Assembly: GCF_030580865.1 (NCBI RefSeq)
Contig: NZ_JAUQSY010000017.1
Location: forward strand, 1 to 64,000
DNA: 64,000 nucleotides
Direction: 5' to 3'
Origin: Hymenobacter aranciens
Lineage (GTDB): Bacteria; Bacteroidota; Bacteroidia; Cytophagales; Hymenobacteraceae
In this document: positions 17,815 through 26,371 of the stretch, one piece after another
How the letters are laid out: the number at the start of each line of letters is the position of its first letter
Numbering within the stretch: position 1 is the stretch's first letter
Made by a program: the position numbers and the translations under genes
The notes under the pieces: model-generated
Database searches by the model: none
Seen by the model: the letters and a program-made list of their open reading frames with translations, nothing else
What the model was told of the DNA's origin: nothing

Positions 17815-17856
17815 AGCCCCGGCAGCACGGCACCATGGTGCCGTGCTGCCGGGGCT
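17815..17856 (-). terminator. Terminator of the ELWxxDGT gene
   Basis: A perfect 42-base palindrome (21-base arms, AGCCCCGGCAGCACGG...). Read on the minus strand it follows the stop at 17890 and is followed by TTTGCTGTT. It most likely ends transcription of the ELWxxDGT-repeat gene. Confidence 0.75.
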
Positions 17857-17889
17857 GCTCGTCCGGAAGCCGCTACTGGCGCGCTAAGA

Positions 17890-19707
17890 CTACGGCTGCA
17901 CCAGGCGCTGGCGGGCCCGCAGGCCGCTGGCATCGCGCAGCTCCAGCCAATAGATGCCAGCTGCCAGCTGGGGTAGCGGCAGCGTCAGGGGCTGGGTGGC
18001 GCTGGCCCAAGGAGCCGTCAGGCACGGCCGGCCCAGGGCGTCAAACAGGGTGGCCGTGAGCGGGCCGGCGCTGGCGGCAGTGCCCGTCCAGCGCAGGTGG
18101 AGGGTGCCAGCCAGCGGGTTGGGGTAAGCCGTCACCGCATTCAGCGGCGCGGCTGCCCGCGTGGCCAGGGGGGCAAACGTGCCGCTGCCCAGGCGGTAAA
18201 GGTCATGGCTATTCGTGAATCTGGCCGAGAAGAAAACGTCGGTGCCGGTGCCGAAGAGTCGCTCGGGGCCCGAATACGGCCCGTTGGCGCTGGTGAGGGT
18301 GCCGAAGGTGGTGGTGGCATTGGCGGGGGCCAGTAGGCGGGTGCCGGCGGTGGTGCCGTCGCTTTCATACAGCTGGTAGTTGCTCGTAGCAGGCCGGCCC
18401 GTAAAGACTACTTTATTGTTGAAGCGAAACAGGTCGAAAGCGTAGCCGTCGGTGTTGCCCGGGCCAATTTCGCTGATTTGCCGGGTGTTGGCGGCGGTGC
18501 CGTCGGTCACCCACAGCTCGCGGCCGCTGGCAGCCGTCACGGCCGTGAAGAAAAGCTGGGTGCCTGCCACCTTAAACAGGTCCGGAATACCCGAGCCCGA
18601 GCCCGGGTTCAGGTCTTTCACCAGCTGGGTGCCGGCCGTGGTGCCGTCCGTCGCCCACAGCTCGCTGCCGGCCGAGCCGGGCATAAACGCATCGCGCACG
18701 CCGGCAAAATAATAGCGCCCGTTAAACAGCGTAAACTCCTTGGCGCCCACGTAGGGCTCCACGTCGGCCAACTGCTGGGTGCCGGCCGTGGTGCCATCGG
18801 TATGCCACAGCTTGCGCGAGTTGTTGATGTAAGTGGAGAACACCAGGCGGTTGTTAATCAAATTGAAGTGGTCGGGGTAGCCGTCGCCGCCCGGGGCGGT
18901 GAAAAACAGCTGGGTGCCGGCCGGGGTGCCGTTGGTGCGCCACAGCTGGTGGCCGGCGGCGGTGGTATGGTGCGTGAAATACACGTAGTTGCCATACGTC
19001 TGCATGTCGCGCGTGATGGAGTAGCGGTTGCCCGGCGTGGTCGTCAGCTTCACGGTGCCGGCCGGGGTGCCGTCGCTGGCCCACACCTCAGCGTCGTTGT
19101 TGCTTTGCTCTATCCGAAAGATGAGCTTGCCGTTGAGCACTTCCGTGTCGTCGGCGTTGAGATGCACCCGCGGCGAGTTGGCGTTGGTCAGCTTCACGGT
19201 GCCGGCCGTGGTGCCGTCGGTGCTCCACAGCTCCTTGTTGCCCGAGCTGGGCGTGCCACTATCCATGGCTTTAAAAAATAGCCGGTTGCCGGCTATCACC
19301 GGGTCTACCGGGCTGCCGTCGTTGCGCGAGTAGAGCGCCCCGCCGGGGTAAATGTCCTTCACCAGCCGGGTGCCGGCCGTGGTGCCGTCGGTGCTCCACA
19401 GCTCTTCGCCCACCGTGGGGTCGTTGTAGCTAAAGTAAAGCCGGCCGTTGAAGACAATAAGCGGGTGCCAGAACAGCGTGAGCGATACCTGGGGCACGGC
19501 GCTGAATACGCTCGTGCCGGCGGGAGTGCCATCGGTGCTCCATACCTCGCTGCCGGTGCTGTAGTACACCCGGCCCTTAAACGTGATGGGCAGGCTGGCC
19601 GTGCCGCTGGTGATGTACGTGGGCGTTTGGGCAGCGGCGGGCACCAGGCCGGCCAGTGCCAGCAGCAGTACCAGCCATATTGCTGAGGGAGAGGAACGTT
19701 TTTTCAT
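17890..19707 (-). CDS. Secreted ELWxxDGT-repeat protein with T9SS sorting domain
   Basis: A 605-residue exported protein. Signal peptide at 1-26 (MKKRSSPSAIWLVLLLALAG, cleaved before QTP). The body holds nine copies of a roughly 50-residue repeat whose core is ELWSTDGTTAGT or close variants (EVWASDGTPAGT, KLWHTDGTTAGT); such repeats form beta-propeller blades. The C-terminus begins AYPNPLAG and ends RARQRLVQP, a type IX sorting domain, so it is likely released or anchored at the cell surface. The ATG at 19707 fits the signal peptide. Its promoter has its own palindrome at 19761-19780. Function beyond a surface or secreted role is unknown. Confidence 0.85.
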   Translation of the reverse strand: MKKRSSPSAIWLVLLLALAGLVPAAAQTPTYITSGTASLPITFKGRVYYSTGSEVWSTDGTPAGTSVFSAVPQVSLTLFWHPLIVFNGRLYFSYNDPTVGEELWSTDGTTAGTRLVKDIYPGGALYSRNDGSPVDPVIAGNRLFFKAMDSGTPSSGNKELWSTDGTTAGTVKLTNANSPRVHLNADDTEVLNGKLIFRIEQSNNDAEVWASDGTPAGTVKLTTTPGNRYSITRDMQTYGNYVYFTHHTTAAGHQLWRTNGTPAGTQLFFTAPGGDGYPDHFNLINNRLVFSTYINNSRKLWHTDGTTAGTQQLADVEPYVGAKEFTLFNGRYYFAGVRDAFMPGSAGSELWATDGTTAGTQLVKDLNPGSGSGIPDLFKVAGTQLFFTAVTAASGRELWVTDGTAANTRQISEIGPGNTDGYAFDLFRFNNKVVFTGRPATSNYQLYESDGTTAGTRLLAPANATTTFGTLTSANGPYSGPERLFGTGTDVFFSARFTNSHDLYRLGSGTFAPLATRAAAPLNAVTAYPNPLAGTLHLRWTGTAASAGPLTATLFDALGRPCLTAPWASATQPLTLPLPQLAAGIYWLELRDASGLRARQRLVQP

Positions 19708-19731
19708 AAAGAAGAGGGAAAGGTTGCCGTA

Positions 19732-19780
19732 CAAAAGTCCGGCTCGTCCCTCTGCTTCACAATACCCGGTTCTGGGTATT
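19732..19780 (-). promoter_or_regulatory. Promoter of the ELWxxDGT gene with AATACCC palindrome
   Basis: On the minus strand a -7-like box GACTTTTG (19739-19732) lies 25 bases before the ATG. Twenty-one bases further upstream is a perfect inverted repeat AATACCC-N6-GGGTATT (19761-19780). Its centre falls near -42.5, the same place as the different palindrome found before the S74 fibre genes. Confidence 0.5.
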
Positions 19781-19809
19781 TTTCGGCGCGATTTTGCCGT
19801 TTTTCCGGC

Positions 19810-21210
19810 TCATTCGGCAGTGCTTAGCACCCGCCAGCCGTGGGGCTCCACCGTCAGCTGCTGGGCGCCGGGCTTCACGCCCTTTGGGGTGAATACGTCT
19901 TCGTAGGGCGCGGGCGGGGCCGGTGCGGTCACGGTCTGGGGCGCGTCGGTCAGGTTGAGGGCGGTGAAGACGGCCGCCGGGCCTTTGCGGCGCTCGAAAG
20001 CCACCACGCCGGCCGCCGTGGGCAGCAGCCGGAACTCTACGCAGGGGTCGTAGGCCGCCAGGGCCGGGTGGCGCTTTTTGAGCTGCAAGAGCGTGGTGTA
20101 GAAGCTCTGCAGCGGGTAGCCGTTCCAGTTAATGGTGTCTTTGTCGAAGAAACGCAGCTTCTTGGGCGAGGCCGCTTCCTGGCCGCTGTACACCATCGGG
20201 ATGCCGGGCAGCAGGGTCGTGAGCACGGCCAGGGGCTGCACGTTCGGGCCGTAGCGCAGGCTTTCGGGGTTGTCCCAGGAGTTCACGTCGTGGCTGCTGG
20301 TGAAGTTCATCAGCTGCACGCCGGCCGGGTACATCCGGCGCTCGTCGGCGAAGTAGCGGGGTAGGGCGGCGGTGGTTTTTTTGCCTTGGGCGATGCTGTC
20401 GATGAGGTAGTGCAGGCGCAGGGCGTAGTTCGAGTCGAAGGCCTTTTCGAGCAGGTGCGTGTTTGGCGTAAACACGCCTTTGGGCAGGAAGGGCGGGTCG
20501 TGCAATTCGTCCCACTCGGCCAGCATGAAAACGGGCTTGATTTTCTCCAGTTCGGCGCGGGTGGCGTCCCAGAACTCCGTCGGCACCATGCCCGCCACGT
20601 CGGCCCGGAAGCCGTCGAACCCCGCTTCCTTCACCCAAAAGACCATGCTTTCGGTCATGTACCGGCGCAGGGCGGGCCGGGAGTAGTCGAGGTCCACCAC
20701 GTCCTGCCAGTCGCTCACGGGCGGCACCAGCTCGCCCTTGGGGCCGCGGGTGTACCAGTCGGGGTGCTGCTCGATGAGGGCGTTGTCCCAGCTGGTGTGG
20801 TTGGCCACCCAGTCCAGAATGACGTGCATTTTGCGCCGGTGCGCCTCGCCAATCAGGTGCTTGAGGTCGGCCATCGTGCCAAACTCGGGGTTCACGGCCC
20901 GGTAGTCGCGCACCGAATACTGGCTGCCCAGCGTGCCCTTGCGGTTTTTCACCCCAATGGGCTGCACCGGCATCAGCCACAGGATACCCACGCCCATGCT
21001 GTCGAGCCGGTCGAGGTGCTTTTCCACCGCCCGGAAAGTGCCTTCCGGGGTGTACTGGCGCACGTTTATCTGGTAGAGCGTGGCGTGGGTGGCCCACGCC
21101 GGGTGCCGGATGGTGAAGGGCGCTGGCACGGGCGGACAGGTGGCAGCTTCTTTTACAGCGGGTTGGCAGGCGGCCAGGGCCAGCAGTGGGAAAAGTAAAT
21201 GGGCGCGCAT
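19810..21210 (-). CDS. GH13 alpha-amylase-family lipoprotein
   Basis: A 466-residue exported glycoside hydrolase. The lipoprotein signal MRAHLLFPLLALAAC has a lipobox LAAC at the cleavage site. The GH13 catalytic machinery is complete: nucleophile D in GFDGFRADVAG, acid/base E in MLAEWDE and the transition-state D in TSSHDVNSW; the first conserved region is DWVANHT. It should cut alpha-1,4 glucans at the cell envelope. The ATG at 21210 lies directly after an inverted repeat and downstream of the GNAT gene on the same strand; a more distant in-frame ATG at 21279 would sit within that repeat. Together with the adjacent GH31 enzyme it suggests starch or maltodextrin use. Confidence 0.85.
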   Translation of the reverse strand: MRAHLLFPLLALAACQPAVKEAATCPPVPAPFTIRHPAWATHATLYQINVRQYTPEGTFRAVEKHLDRLDSMGVGILWLMPVQPIGVKNRKGTLGSQYSVRDYRAVNPEFGTMADLKHLIGEAHRRKMHVILDWVANHTSWDNALIEQHPDWYTRGPKGELVPPVSDWQDVVDLDYSRPALRRYMTESMVFWVKEAGFDGFRADVAGMVPTEFWDATRAELEKIKPVFMLAEWDELHDPPFLPKGVFTPNTHLLEKAFDSNYALRLHYLIDSIAQGKKTTAALPRYFADERRMYPAGVQLMNFTSSHDVNSWDNPESLRYGPNVQPLAVLTTLLPGIPMVYSGQEAASPKKLRFFDKDTINWNGYPLQSFYTTLLQLKKRHPALAAYDPCVEFRLLPTAAGVVAFERRKGPAAVFTALNLTDAPQTVTAPAPPAPYEDVFTPKGVKPGAQQLTVEPHGWRVLSTAE

Positions 21211-21216
21211 GGTGCA

Positions 21217-21337
21217 ATAGAACGTCATCCTGAGCCGCAGGCGAAAGGACCTCGCCCGCTTCTCTGTGGTAGTAATCATTAACTGCCGCGACCGGCGCGG
21301 GCGAGGTCCTTTCGCTGCGCTCAGGATGACGTTCTAT
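21217..21337. repeat. Long inverted repeat, second GTCATCCTGAGC copy
   Basis: Arms 21217-21259 and 21297-21337 match except for two one-base indels, around a 37-base centre. Both end sequences (AACGTCATCCTGAGC outside, GGACCTCGCCCGC inside) match the element at 16178-16326. It fills the gap between the GNAT stop (21346) and the GH13 start (21210), ending seven bases from that ATG. Confidence 0.9.
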
Positions 21338-21345
21338 ATGACGTT

Positions 21346-21885
21346 CTATTGGCTTAGCCCCGGCCGCTTGCGCTCAAACCACCGGCAGCGGGTGCCGCCT
21401 TCCATGAAAATATTGCCCCGCTGCAGGCCGATTTTTTCCAGAATGCGGCAGGACGCCAGGTTTTCCACGTCGGCGTAGGCACAAAGGGAGGGCAATTCCA
21501 ATTCATTAAAGCCCCGATTGTACCAGGCCTGGGCGGCCTCGTAGCCGTAGCCTTGGCCCCAGAACTCGGGCCGGAAGCGGTAGCCCAGGTCGTAGAAATC
21601 GCGGCGGCCGTTCACCTCGTCGGTCACCAGCTTCAGCCCGGCCCAACCCATAAACTCGCCGGTCTCACGGTGCAATACCGCCCAGCGGCCCAGCCCGTTC
21701 TCGCGGTACTGGTTCTGAATGAAGTCGATGGTGGCCACGCTCTGGTTCAGCTCGTGCACTACCGCTCCGCCGATGCCGCCCAGGTAGCGGTGCACCAGCG
21801 GGTCCGAATCGAGCAGGAACATGCCGGGTGCGTCGTCGGCTTCGATGGGGCGGAGGAGCAGGCGCGAAGTGAGCAGCGGAAGCAT
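21346..21885 (-). CDS. GNAT-family N-acetyltransferase
   Basis: A 179-residue acetyltransferase of the RimJ/RimL-like GNAT group. N-terminal TSRLLLRPIEADD is typical; the acetyl-CoA loop region reads FWGQGYGYEAAQAW, and the C-terminal part has LASCRILEKIGLQ. Substrate unknown; members acetylate protein N-termini or small amines. It begins 13 bases after the GH31 stop and may be in the same transcript. Confidence 0.85.
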   Translation of the reverse strand: MLPLLTSRLLLRPIEADDAPGMFLLDSDPLVHRYLGGIGGAVVHELNQSVATIDFIQNQYRENGLGRWAVLHRETGEFMGWAGLKLVTDEVNGRRDFYDLGYRFRPEFWGQGYGYEAAQAWYNRGFNELELPSLCAYADVENLASCRILEKIGLQRGNIFMEGGTRCRWFERKRPGLSQ

Positions 21886-21898
21886 GGCGAGGAGGAGG

Positions 21899-24880
21899 TT
21901 ACGGCGTCACAATTAAACGCTGGTGCTGGCCGGCGGTTTCGGCCACGTACACACCGGGGGCGGCGTTGCGGGCGTCCCAGCGCAGGGTGTGGGCGCCCGG
22001 CGCGTCGGCCAGCGGGGCGGTGAATACCACCCGGCCCTGACTGTCGGTGATGCGCAGCTGCGTATCAGCCGCCCGATTAGCCTGATGGATGGTGTAGTGC
22101 AGCGTAGTGCCATTCGGCCCGAAAGTGCGGTCGTTGGGCGCTTCCAGGGTCAAGGCGTCGGGGTCGTCGTCGCGGCGGGAGCTGGTGTCGATTTTCAACC
22201 CGCGAATGCTCACGGCGGTGCCCGCATTCATCAGGAAATGAATGTCGAGCTCGCGGCGCTCGGCGCTGTAGCTCCAGCCTTCGGCGGGGGCCAGCTGGCC
22301 GTCGAGAAACACGGCCGTGGGCGGGGCCGCCACGCGCTGCACCAGCAGCTTCAGGAGCCGGAACACCGGCTGGCCGGGGTAGTCGCCGTCGCTGCTCAGG
22401 AGCACGTCGGTCTGGTCGCGGCCCCAGAAGCCGCGCATGGTCAGCGTCTCGTATTCCTTCTTCGCCAGGGCCTGGGCCGAGTGGCCATCGTCCTCATACA
22501 TCGTGAATTCCGACTCGCCCACCCGTGGGTCGGGGTAGTAGCGCACGAGCAGCGTATCGGGGCGATAGAGGGCGGTGCTGGGCTGGTAAGGCGTCATCGG
22601 CACGAAGGCGCCGGCTTTTACCAGCAGGGGCGTACGGGCCAGCGGCGCGGGGATGCCGGCCGTACGGCCGCCCCGGTAAGTTTGGTTGGTGTAGAAGTCA
22701 ATCCAGGCGCCGGCCGGCAGCTCCACGTTGCGGCGGCGCTGGCTGGGGTGCAGGATGGGGGCGACCAGGAGGTTGGGACCGAGCAGATATTGGTCGTTGG
22801 GAAGCTGGGTGCTGGATGTTGGGTATTTGGTGTTAGGTGTTAGGGCAGGATTCGTTTTTTCCAAAGACCCAACACCCAACACCGAAGACCCAACACCACC
22901 TTCCGTACCGTTACTCAAACTATAAGGCCTCTCATAATCCATCGTCCGCGCCAGTGGAGTGCCCTTGGTCGTATTCTCCCAGGCCAGCGTGTAGAGGTAG
23001 GGGTGCAGCTCGTAGCGCAGGTGCGCCGCATCGCGCACGGCACTCTTATACGGATTGGGAAACCAGTAGGGCTCAGGCGGCACACCTTCGCCGTGGGGGC
23101 GCATGATGGGGCAGAGGCTGGCCATCTGCAGCCAGCGGGTGTAAAGCTCGGGGTCGACGGCGCCCACGCAGAAGCCGCCGGCATCGGAGTGCATGTAGCC
23201 CACTCCCGCCTGGCCCATACCCAGCATGCCGGGCACCTGGGCCTGCAGGCCGCTCCACGAGCGGTTGATGTCGCCGCTCCAGGGAAATACCGAGTTGCGT
23301 TGCAAACCGGCCCAGCCCGAGCGGGCCAGGTTGAAGAGCCGCTCGTTGGGGTATTCCTTGGCGTAGTTTTCGGTGAAGATGCCGGCCCATTCCTGGCCGT
23401 AGGCGTTGTGCACCTGGCGGGTGGGGCCCCAAGCGTGTTGCATGGCCTCGGGGTGGTTTTCGGGCTCGCCGAGGTCGCTCCACCAGCCGGCTACGCCCTG
23501 GTCGTGCAGCTTTTTGTAGTAGCCCCACAGCCAGGAGCGGGCGCTGGGCTTGAATACGTCGAGGATGCTGGCGGGCCCCGCCCAAAACGAGCCGACGGTG
23601 AAGGGCTTGCCGGCTTTGTCCGTGCCAATCAGGCCTTGGGTGCGCACGGTCGAGTCGTTGCGCGAGGTGCGCATCACGTAGGGCTCCGAGATGAGGATGG
23701 TGTTCACGCCGTCCTTTTTCAGCTTGGCCATCATGCCCACGGGGTCGGGGAAGCCCGGTTTGTACCACTCCAGGTCGCCCTGCTGCTTAGTGCCGCCAAA
23801 CCAGAACAAGTCGAGCACCAGCGCATCGAGCGGGAAGCCTTCGCGGCGCATGCGGCTGGCCACGTTGTACATCTCAGTGTCGGTCTTGTAGCCGAAGCGG
23901 CTCTGGATGAGGCCCAGGGCCCAGCGCGGCGGCAGTGGCTGCCGGCCCGTCAGGGCCGTGTAGCGGTCCAGGATTTCGGCCTGGTTTTTACCCGTCACCA
24001 CGTAGTAGCAGAGCGAGTTCAGGTTTTCGCCGCCGTATTCGAGGGTGTTCTTGTCCGTCTTGCCCAGGTCGAGGTAGCCGGCGGTGTGATGGTCGAACAG
24101 CAGCAGGTAGCCGCGGCTGCTGAGCACCACCGGCAGGGTGATGTTGAGGTTGGGCTCGCCATTCTGGGAGCCGTAGTGGGCCTGGTTGTAGAGGTCGAGC
24201 CGGTAGCCGCGCCGGTCGAGCGGCAGGGCGCGCGAGCCGGTGCCATACAGCGCCTCGCCGGGCTGCAGGCGGAACTTCACAGCCGTGCCGCCGGGGGCGG
24301 GCGTGGTGGCCGGGGTGGGGGCGGCGGCTTGGGTACGGTAGGGGCTGGCGGCTTCGGCCAGTAGCGTGTCCTTGCCTTGCAGAATGCTGACGCGAAGCGG
24401 GTTCTTACGAACGGCAGCTACCAAGCCACTGCCTAGGTCGAGCCGCAGCACCGTTTGGCCCGCGGCTGGGCGCGTACTGCTTTCGTCCTCACGTACTCGG
24501 TCGGCGGCTTCCTCCATTCTATCCGCCATCCTATCTGCGCTTTCCCGGGCGCTCAACGTCGGCACACTGATAGAGGGGTCGGCCAGCGTCGGGCGACCCG
24601 GCGCAAAGTATTCCACCTTTACTACGCCAGCATCTTTGGGGCTTACTCGTAGCGTGCTACCATCACTGGCTTTGATAGTCAGGTCAAGGCCGTTGTTGCT
24701 GTGCGACTGATACCGCCCGCCCGGCACTACCCGCGCCGGCACCACGCGCTTGCCAAATGGGTCATTCGCCGGCGGGCCATCACCGGCGCGCTGGGCCTGA
24801 GCGGGGGCGGCCAGCAGCAGCGCGGGCAGACCCAGAAGGAGGAAGGAAGAGGGGAAAAAACGCGAACGTCGGGAATTCAT
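21899..24880 (-). CDS. GH31 alpha-glucosidase, exported
   Basis: A 993-residue glycoside hydrolase family 31 protein with signal peptide (MNSRRSRFFPSSFLLLG... cleaved after PAQAQ). The catalytic nucleophile D is in GWWSDLGEPE (about 469) and the acid/base D in WSGDINRSW (about 535). A beta-sandwich precedes the barrel; the C-terminal 90 residues (DAPGAHTLRWDARNAAPG onward) resemble the T9SS sorting domain, so export through type IX is possible. The ATG at 24880 is preferred to 24976, which gives a poor N-terminus. An in-frame insert of about 35 residues at 659-693 has low complexity (SSVLGVGSLEKTNPALTP) and is encoded by repeat-like DNA. Divergent from the NYN gene. Confidence 0.85.
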   Translation of the reverse strand: MNSRRSRFFPSSFLLLGLPALLLAAPAQAQRAGDGPPANDPFGKRVVPARVVPGGRYQSHSNNGLDLTIKASDGSTLRVSPKDAGVVKVEYFAPGRPTLADPSISVPTLSARESADRMADRMEEAADRVREDESSTRPAAGQTVLRLDLGSGLVAAVRKNPLRVSILQGKDTLLAEAASPYRTQAAAPTPATTPAPGGTAVKFRLQPGEALYGTGSRALPLDRRGYRLDLYNQAHYGSQNGEPNLNITLPVVLSSRGYLLLFDHHTAGYLDLGKTDKNTLEYGGENLNSLCYYVVTGKNQAEILDRYTALTGRQPLPPRWALGLIQSRFGYKTDTEMYNVASRMRREGFPLDALVLDLFWFGGTKQQGDLEWYKPGFPDPVGMMAKLKKDGVNTILISEPYVMRTSRNDSTVRTQGLIGTDKAGKPFTVGSFWAGPASILDVFKPSARSWLWGYYKKLHDQGVAGWWSDLGEPENHPEAMQHAWGPTRQVHNAYGQEWAGIFTENYAKEYPNERLFNLARSGWAGLQRNSVFPWSGDINRSWSGLQAQVPGMLGMGQAGVGYMHSDAGGFCVGAVDPELYTRWLQMASLCPIMRPHGEGVPPEPYWFPNPYKSAVRDAAHLRYELHPYLYTLAWENTTKGTPLARTMDYERPYSLSNGTEGGVGSSVLGVGSLEKTNPALTPNTKYPTSSTQLPNDQYLLGPNLLVAPILHPSQRRRNVELPAGAWIDFYTNQTYRGGRTAGIPAPLARTPLLVKAGAFVPMTPYQPSTALYRPDTLLVRYYPDPRVGESEFTMYEDDGHSAQALAKKEYETLTMRGFWGRDQTDVLLSSDGDYPGQPVFRLLKLLVQRVAAPPTAVFLDGQLAPAEGWSYSAERRELDIHFLMNAGTAVSIRGLKIDTSSRRDDDPDALTLEAPNDRTFGPNGTTLHYTIHQANRAADTQLRITDSQGRVVFTAPLADAPGAHTLRWDARNAAPGVYVAETAGQHQRLIVTP
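22797..22903. repeat. Repeat-like insert inside the GH31 gene
   Basis: The left part is built of TGTTGGGT/TGTTAGGT steps and the right part of CCCAACACCCAACACC steps, which are approximately the reverse complement. The two arms are about 35 bases and imperfect. It stays in frame and adds about 35 low-complexity residues just before the conserved DQYLLGPNLLVAPI segment of the enzyme. It resembles an intergenic repeat that has landed in coding sequence. Confidence 0.6.
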
Positions 24881-25054
24881 AGAAAGCACAGCCAAAACAG
24901 GAGGCAGCAAATTACGCCCGAACGCCGCACTCCGCCGGTTGCGGGGCGGGCGCGGCGGGCCGAAATAGGATTCCATAAAAGGATTCCGTTACCGCACAAG
25001 GGTGTTTTTACCTGTTTTCGCACTTTGTTATGCCTCAGCTTTGCGCAAGTCTTG

Positions 25055-25062
25055 TACATTTG
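25055..25062 (+). promoter_or_regulatory. -7 box TACATTTG before the NYN gene
   Basis: A perfect TAnnTTTG match ending four bases before the ATG at 25067. If used, transcription would begin at or within the first codons. A weaker box, CAGCTTTG (25036-25043), would leave a normal short leader. The divergent region 24881-25066 holds no gene. Confidence 0.4.
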
Positions 25063-25066
25063 CCAT

Positions 25067-26224
25067 ATGTCAAACAAAACAGCAGCTTCCCCCTACGCCG
25101 CCGTTTTCATTGATTTTGAAAACGTCTATTATTTCTTAAAAAATCACTTTCATGACCCCCCCGACCTAAACGACTACACCCTGGAGCTGGTGCGCAAGCT
25201 GCGTGAGCGCCTGGCCGAACAAGGCAACGACTGCCTGGTAATGAATGCCTACGCCGACTTCGAGCGCATGCCCTCGGCCCCGCAGGGCGCGCTGTACTTA
25301 GTAGGAGTGAGCACCCGCAACGTGCTGGGCACCGACCATAAGAATGCCGCCGACATGCAGCTCTGCATCGACGCGCTGGAAATTCTCTACACCCGGAAGG
25401 ACATTGGGACGTTCGTCCTGCTGGGGGGCGACCGCGACTACATTCCCATGCTGCAACACCTGCGCCGGCAGGCCCGGCAGGTGATTGTGGCGGGGTTCCG
25501 CGAGGCTACTTCCGGCGACTTGCTGCAAAACCTGCTGCCGCAGCACTTCTTCGATGCCCGCGATTTGCTCTCCGAGGAGACGGTGACGGCGCTGGAGCAG
25601 CGCCGCCTCGATAGGGCCAAGCAGCTGGAAGACAGCCGCCGCCTGCGCGAGCACGGCATGGCCGGCGCACCCAACCCTATTGCGCTGGCTCTGCGGGCCA
25701 GCCAGGCCGCTGCCGCCGCTACCGATGAGAATGGTGAAACAACGGAAGACGAAAATGGTGAAGCCCGCGAGCCGGGCCCGGTGAACACGGCCCCGCCCGG
25801 TTACCCGCCGCTCACCAGCTCCATTGTCAACACTATTTCGAGCACGCCGCGGCCGTATGTGCCCACCATGGCCAGCAACCGGCCCATCACGACACCCGAC
25901 GAGCCGGTGCCGTTTGCGCCGCCCAAGCGCCTCATCCGCGAGCACGAGCACCGGGTGCTGGAACTGATGCTGGGCGAGTTTAGCAAGCTGGAGCTCAAGC
26001 AGCAGCGCCGCGTGTCGGAGCTGTGGCTGGGTCCCTTTATGCGTTTGCTGACCGATGCCCTACCCGAGCTGCCCGACTGGGAGCGCCGCGACCTCATTAA
26101 CAAGCTGCGCGACGCCGGGGCCATCCGCATCGAGAAGCGCGAGGGCGAGCCGCACCCGTTTTCGGTGATTGTGGTGAATTACAACCACCCCGACGTGTGG
26201 GAAATGCACCCCGGGGGCGAATGA
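25067..26224 (+). CDS. NYN-domain (PIN-like) protein with C-terminal helical domain
   Basis: A 385-residue cytoplasmic protein. The first 150 residues are a NYN/LabA-like PIN-fold domain: FIDFENVYYFL near the start, KNAADMQLCIDAL, and LLGGDRDYIPML with the usual acidic residues of a metal-dependent RNase. A proline-, glycine- and acid-rich linker (about 200-300) follows. The last 90 residues (HEHRVLELMLGEFSKLEL onward) look like a winged-helix or LOTUS-like nucleic-acid domain, a fold-level guess. The ATG at 25067 starts MSNKTAASPYAAVF; the frame is open upstream but overlaps the GH31 promoter region. Probable role in RNA turnover, inferred. Confidence 0.75.
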   Translation: MSNKTAASPYAAVFIDFENVYYFLKNHFHDPPDLNDYTLELVRKLRERLAEQGNDCLVMNAYADFERMPSAPQGALYLVGVSTRNVLGTDHKNAADMQLCIDALEILYTRKDIGTFVLLGGDRDYIPMLQHLRRQARQVIVAGFREATSGDLLQNLLPQHFFDARDLLSEETVTALEQRRLDRAKQLEDSRRLREHGMAGAPNPIALALRASQAAAAATDENGETTEDENGEAREPGPVNTAPPGYPPLTSSIVNTISSTPRPYVPTMASNRPITTPDEPVPFAPPKRLIREHEHRVLELMLGEFSKLELKQQRRVSELWLGPFMRLLTDALPELPDWERRDLINKLRDAGAIRIEKREGEPHPFSVIVVNYNHPDVWEMHPGGE

Positions 26225-26234
26225 GGCGAGCCTG

Positions 26235-26365
26235 AATGAGGAATGAAGAAGGAGGAATGTAGAATTGCATGGCCGCGGTTTGTTCTGCTTCGTACTTTTA
26301 CAGCCTGATTGACCAGACGGCGTTGTCGCACGTCTCCCCCGATTCTTCATTCTTCATTCCTCATT
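26235..26365. repeat. Inverted repeat in the gap before the small helical gene
   Basis: A left arm starting AATGAGGAATGAAGA (26235-26249) is the exact reverse complement of 26351-26365; the match weakens further in. This A/G-rich palindromic family differs from the GTCATCC and GTCATGC elements. It occupies most of the 147-base gap between two co-directional genes. Confidence 0.65.
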
Positions 26366-26371
26366 TATCAC

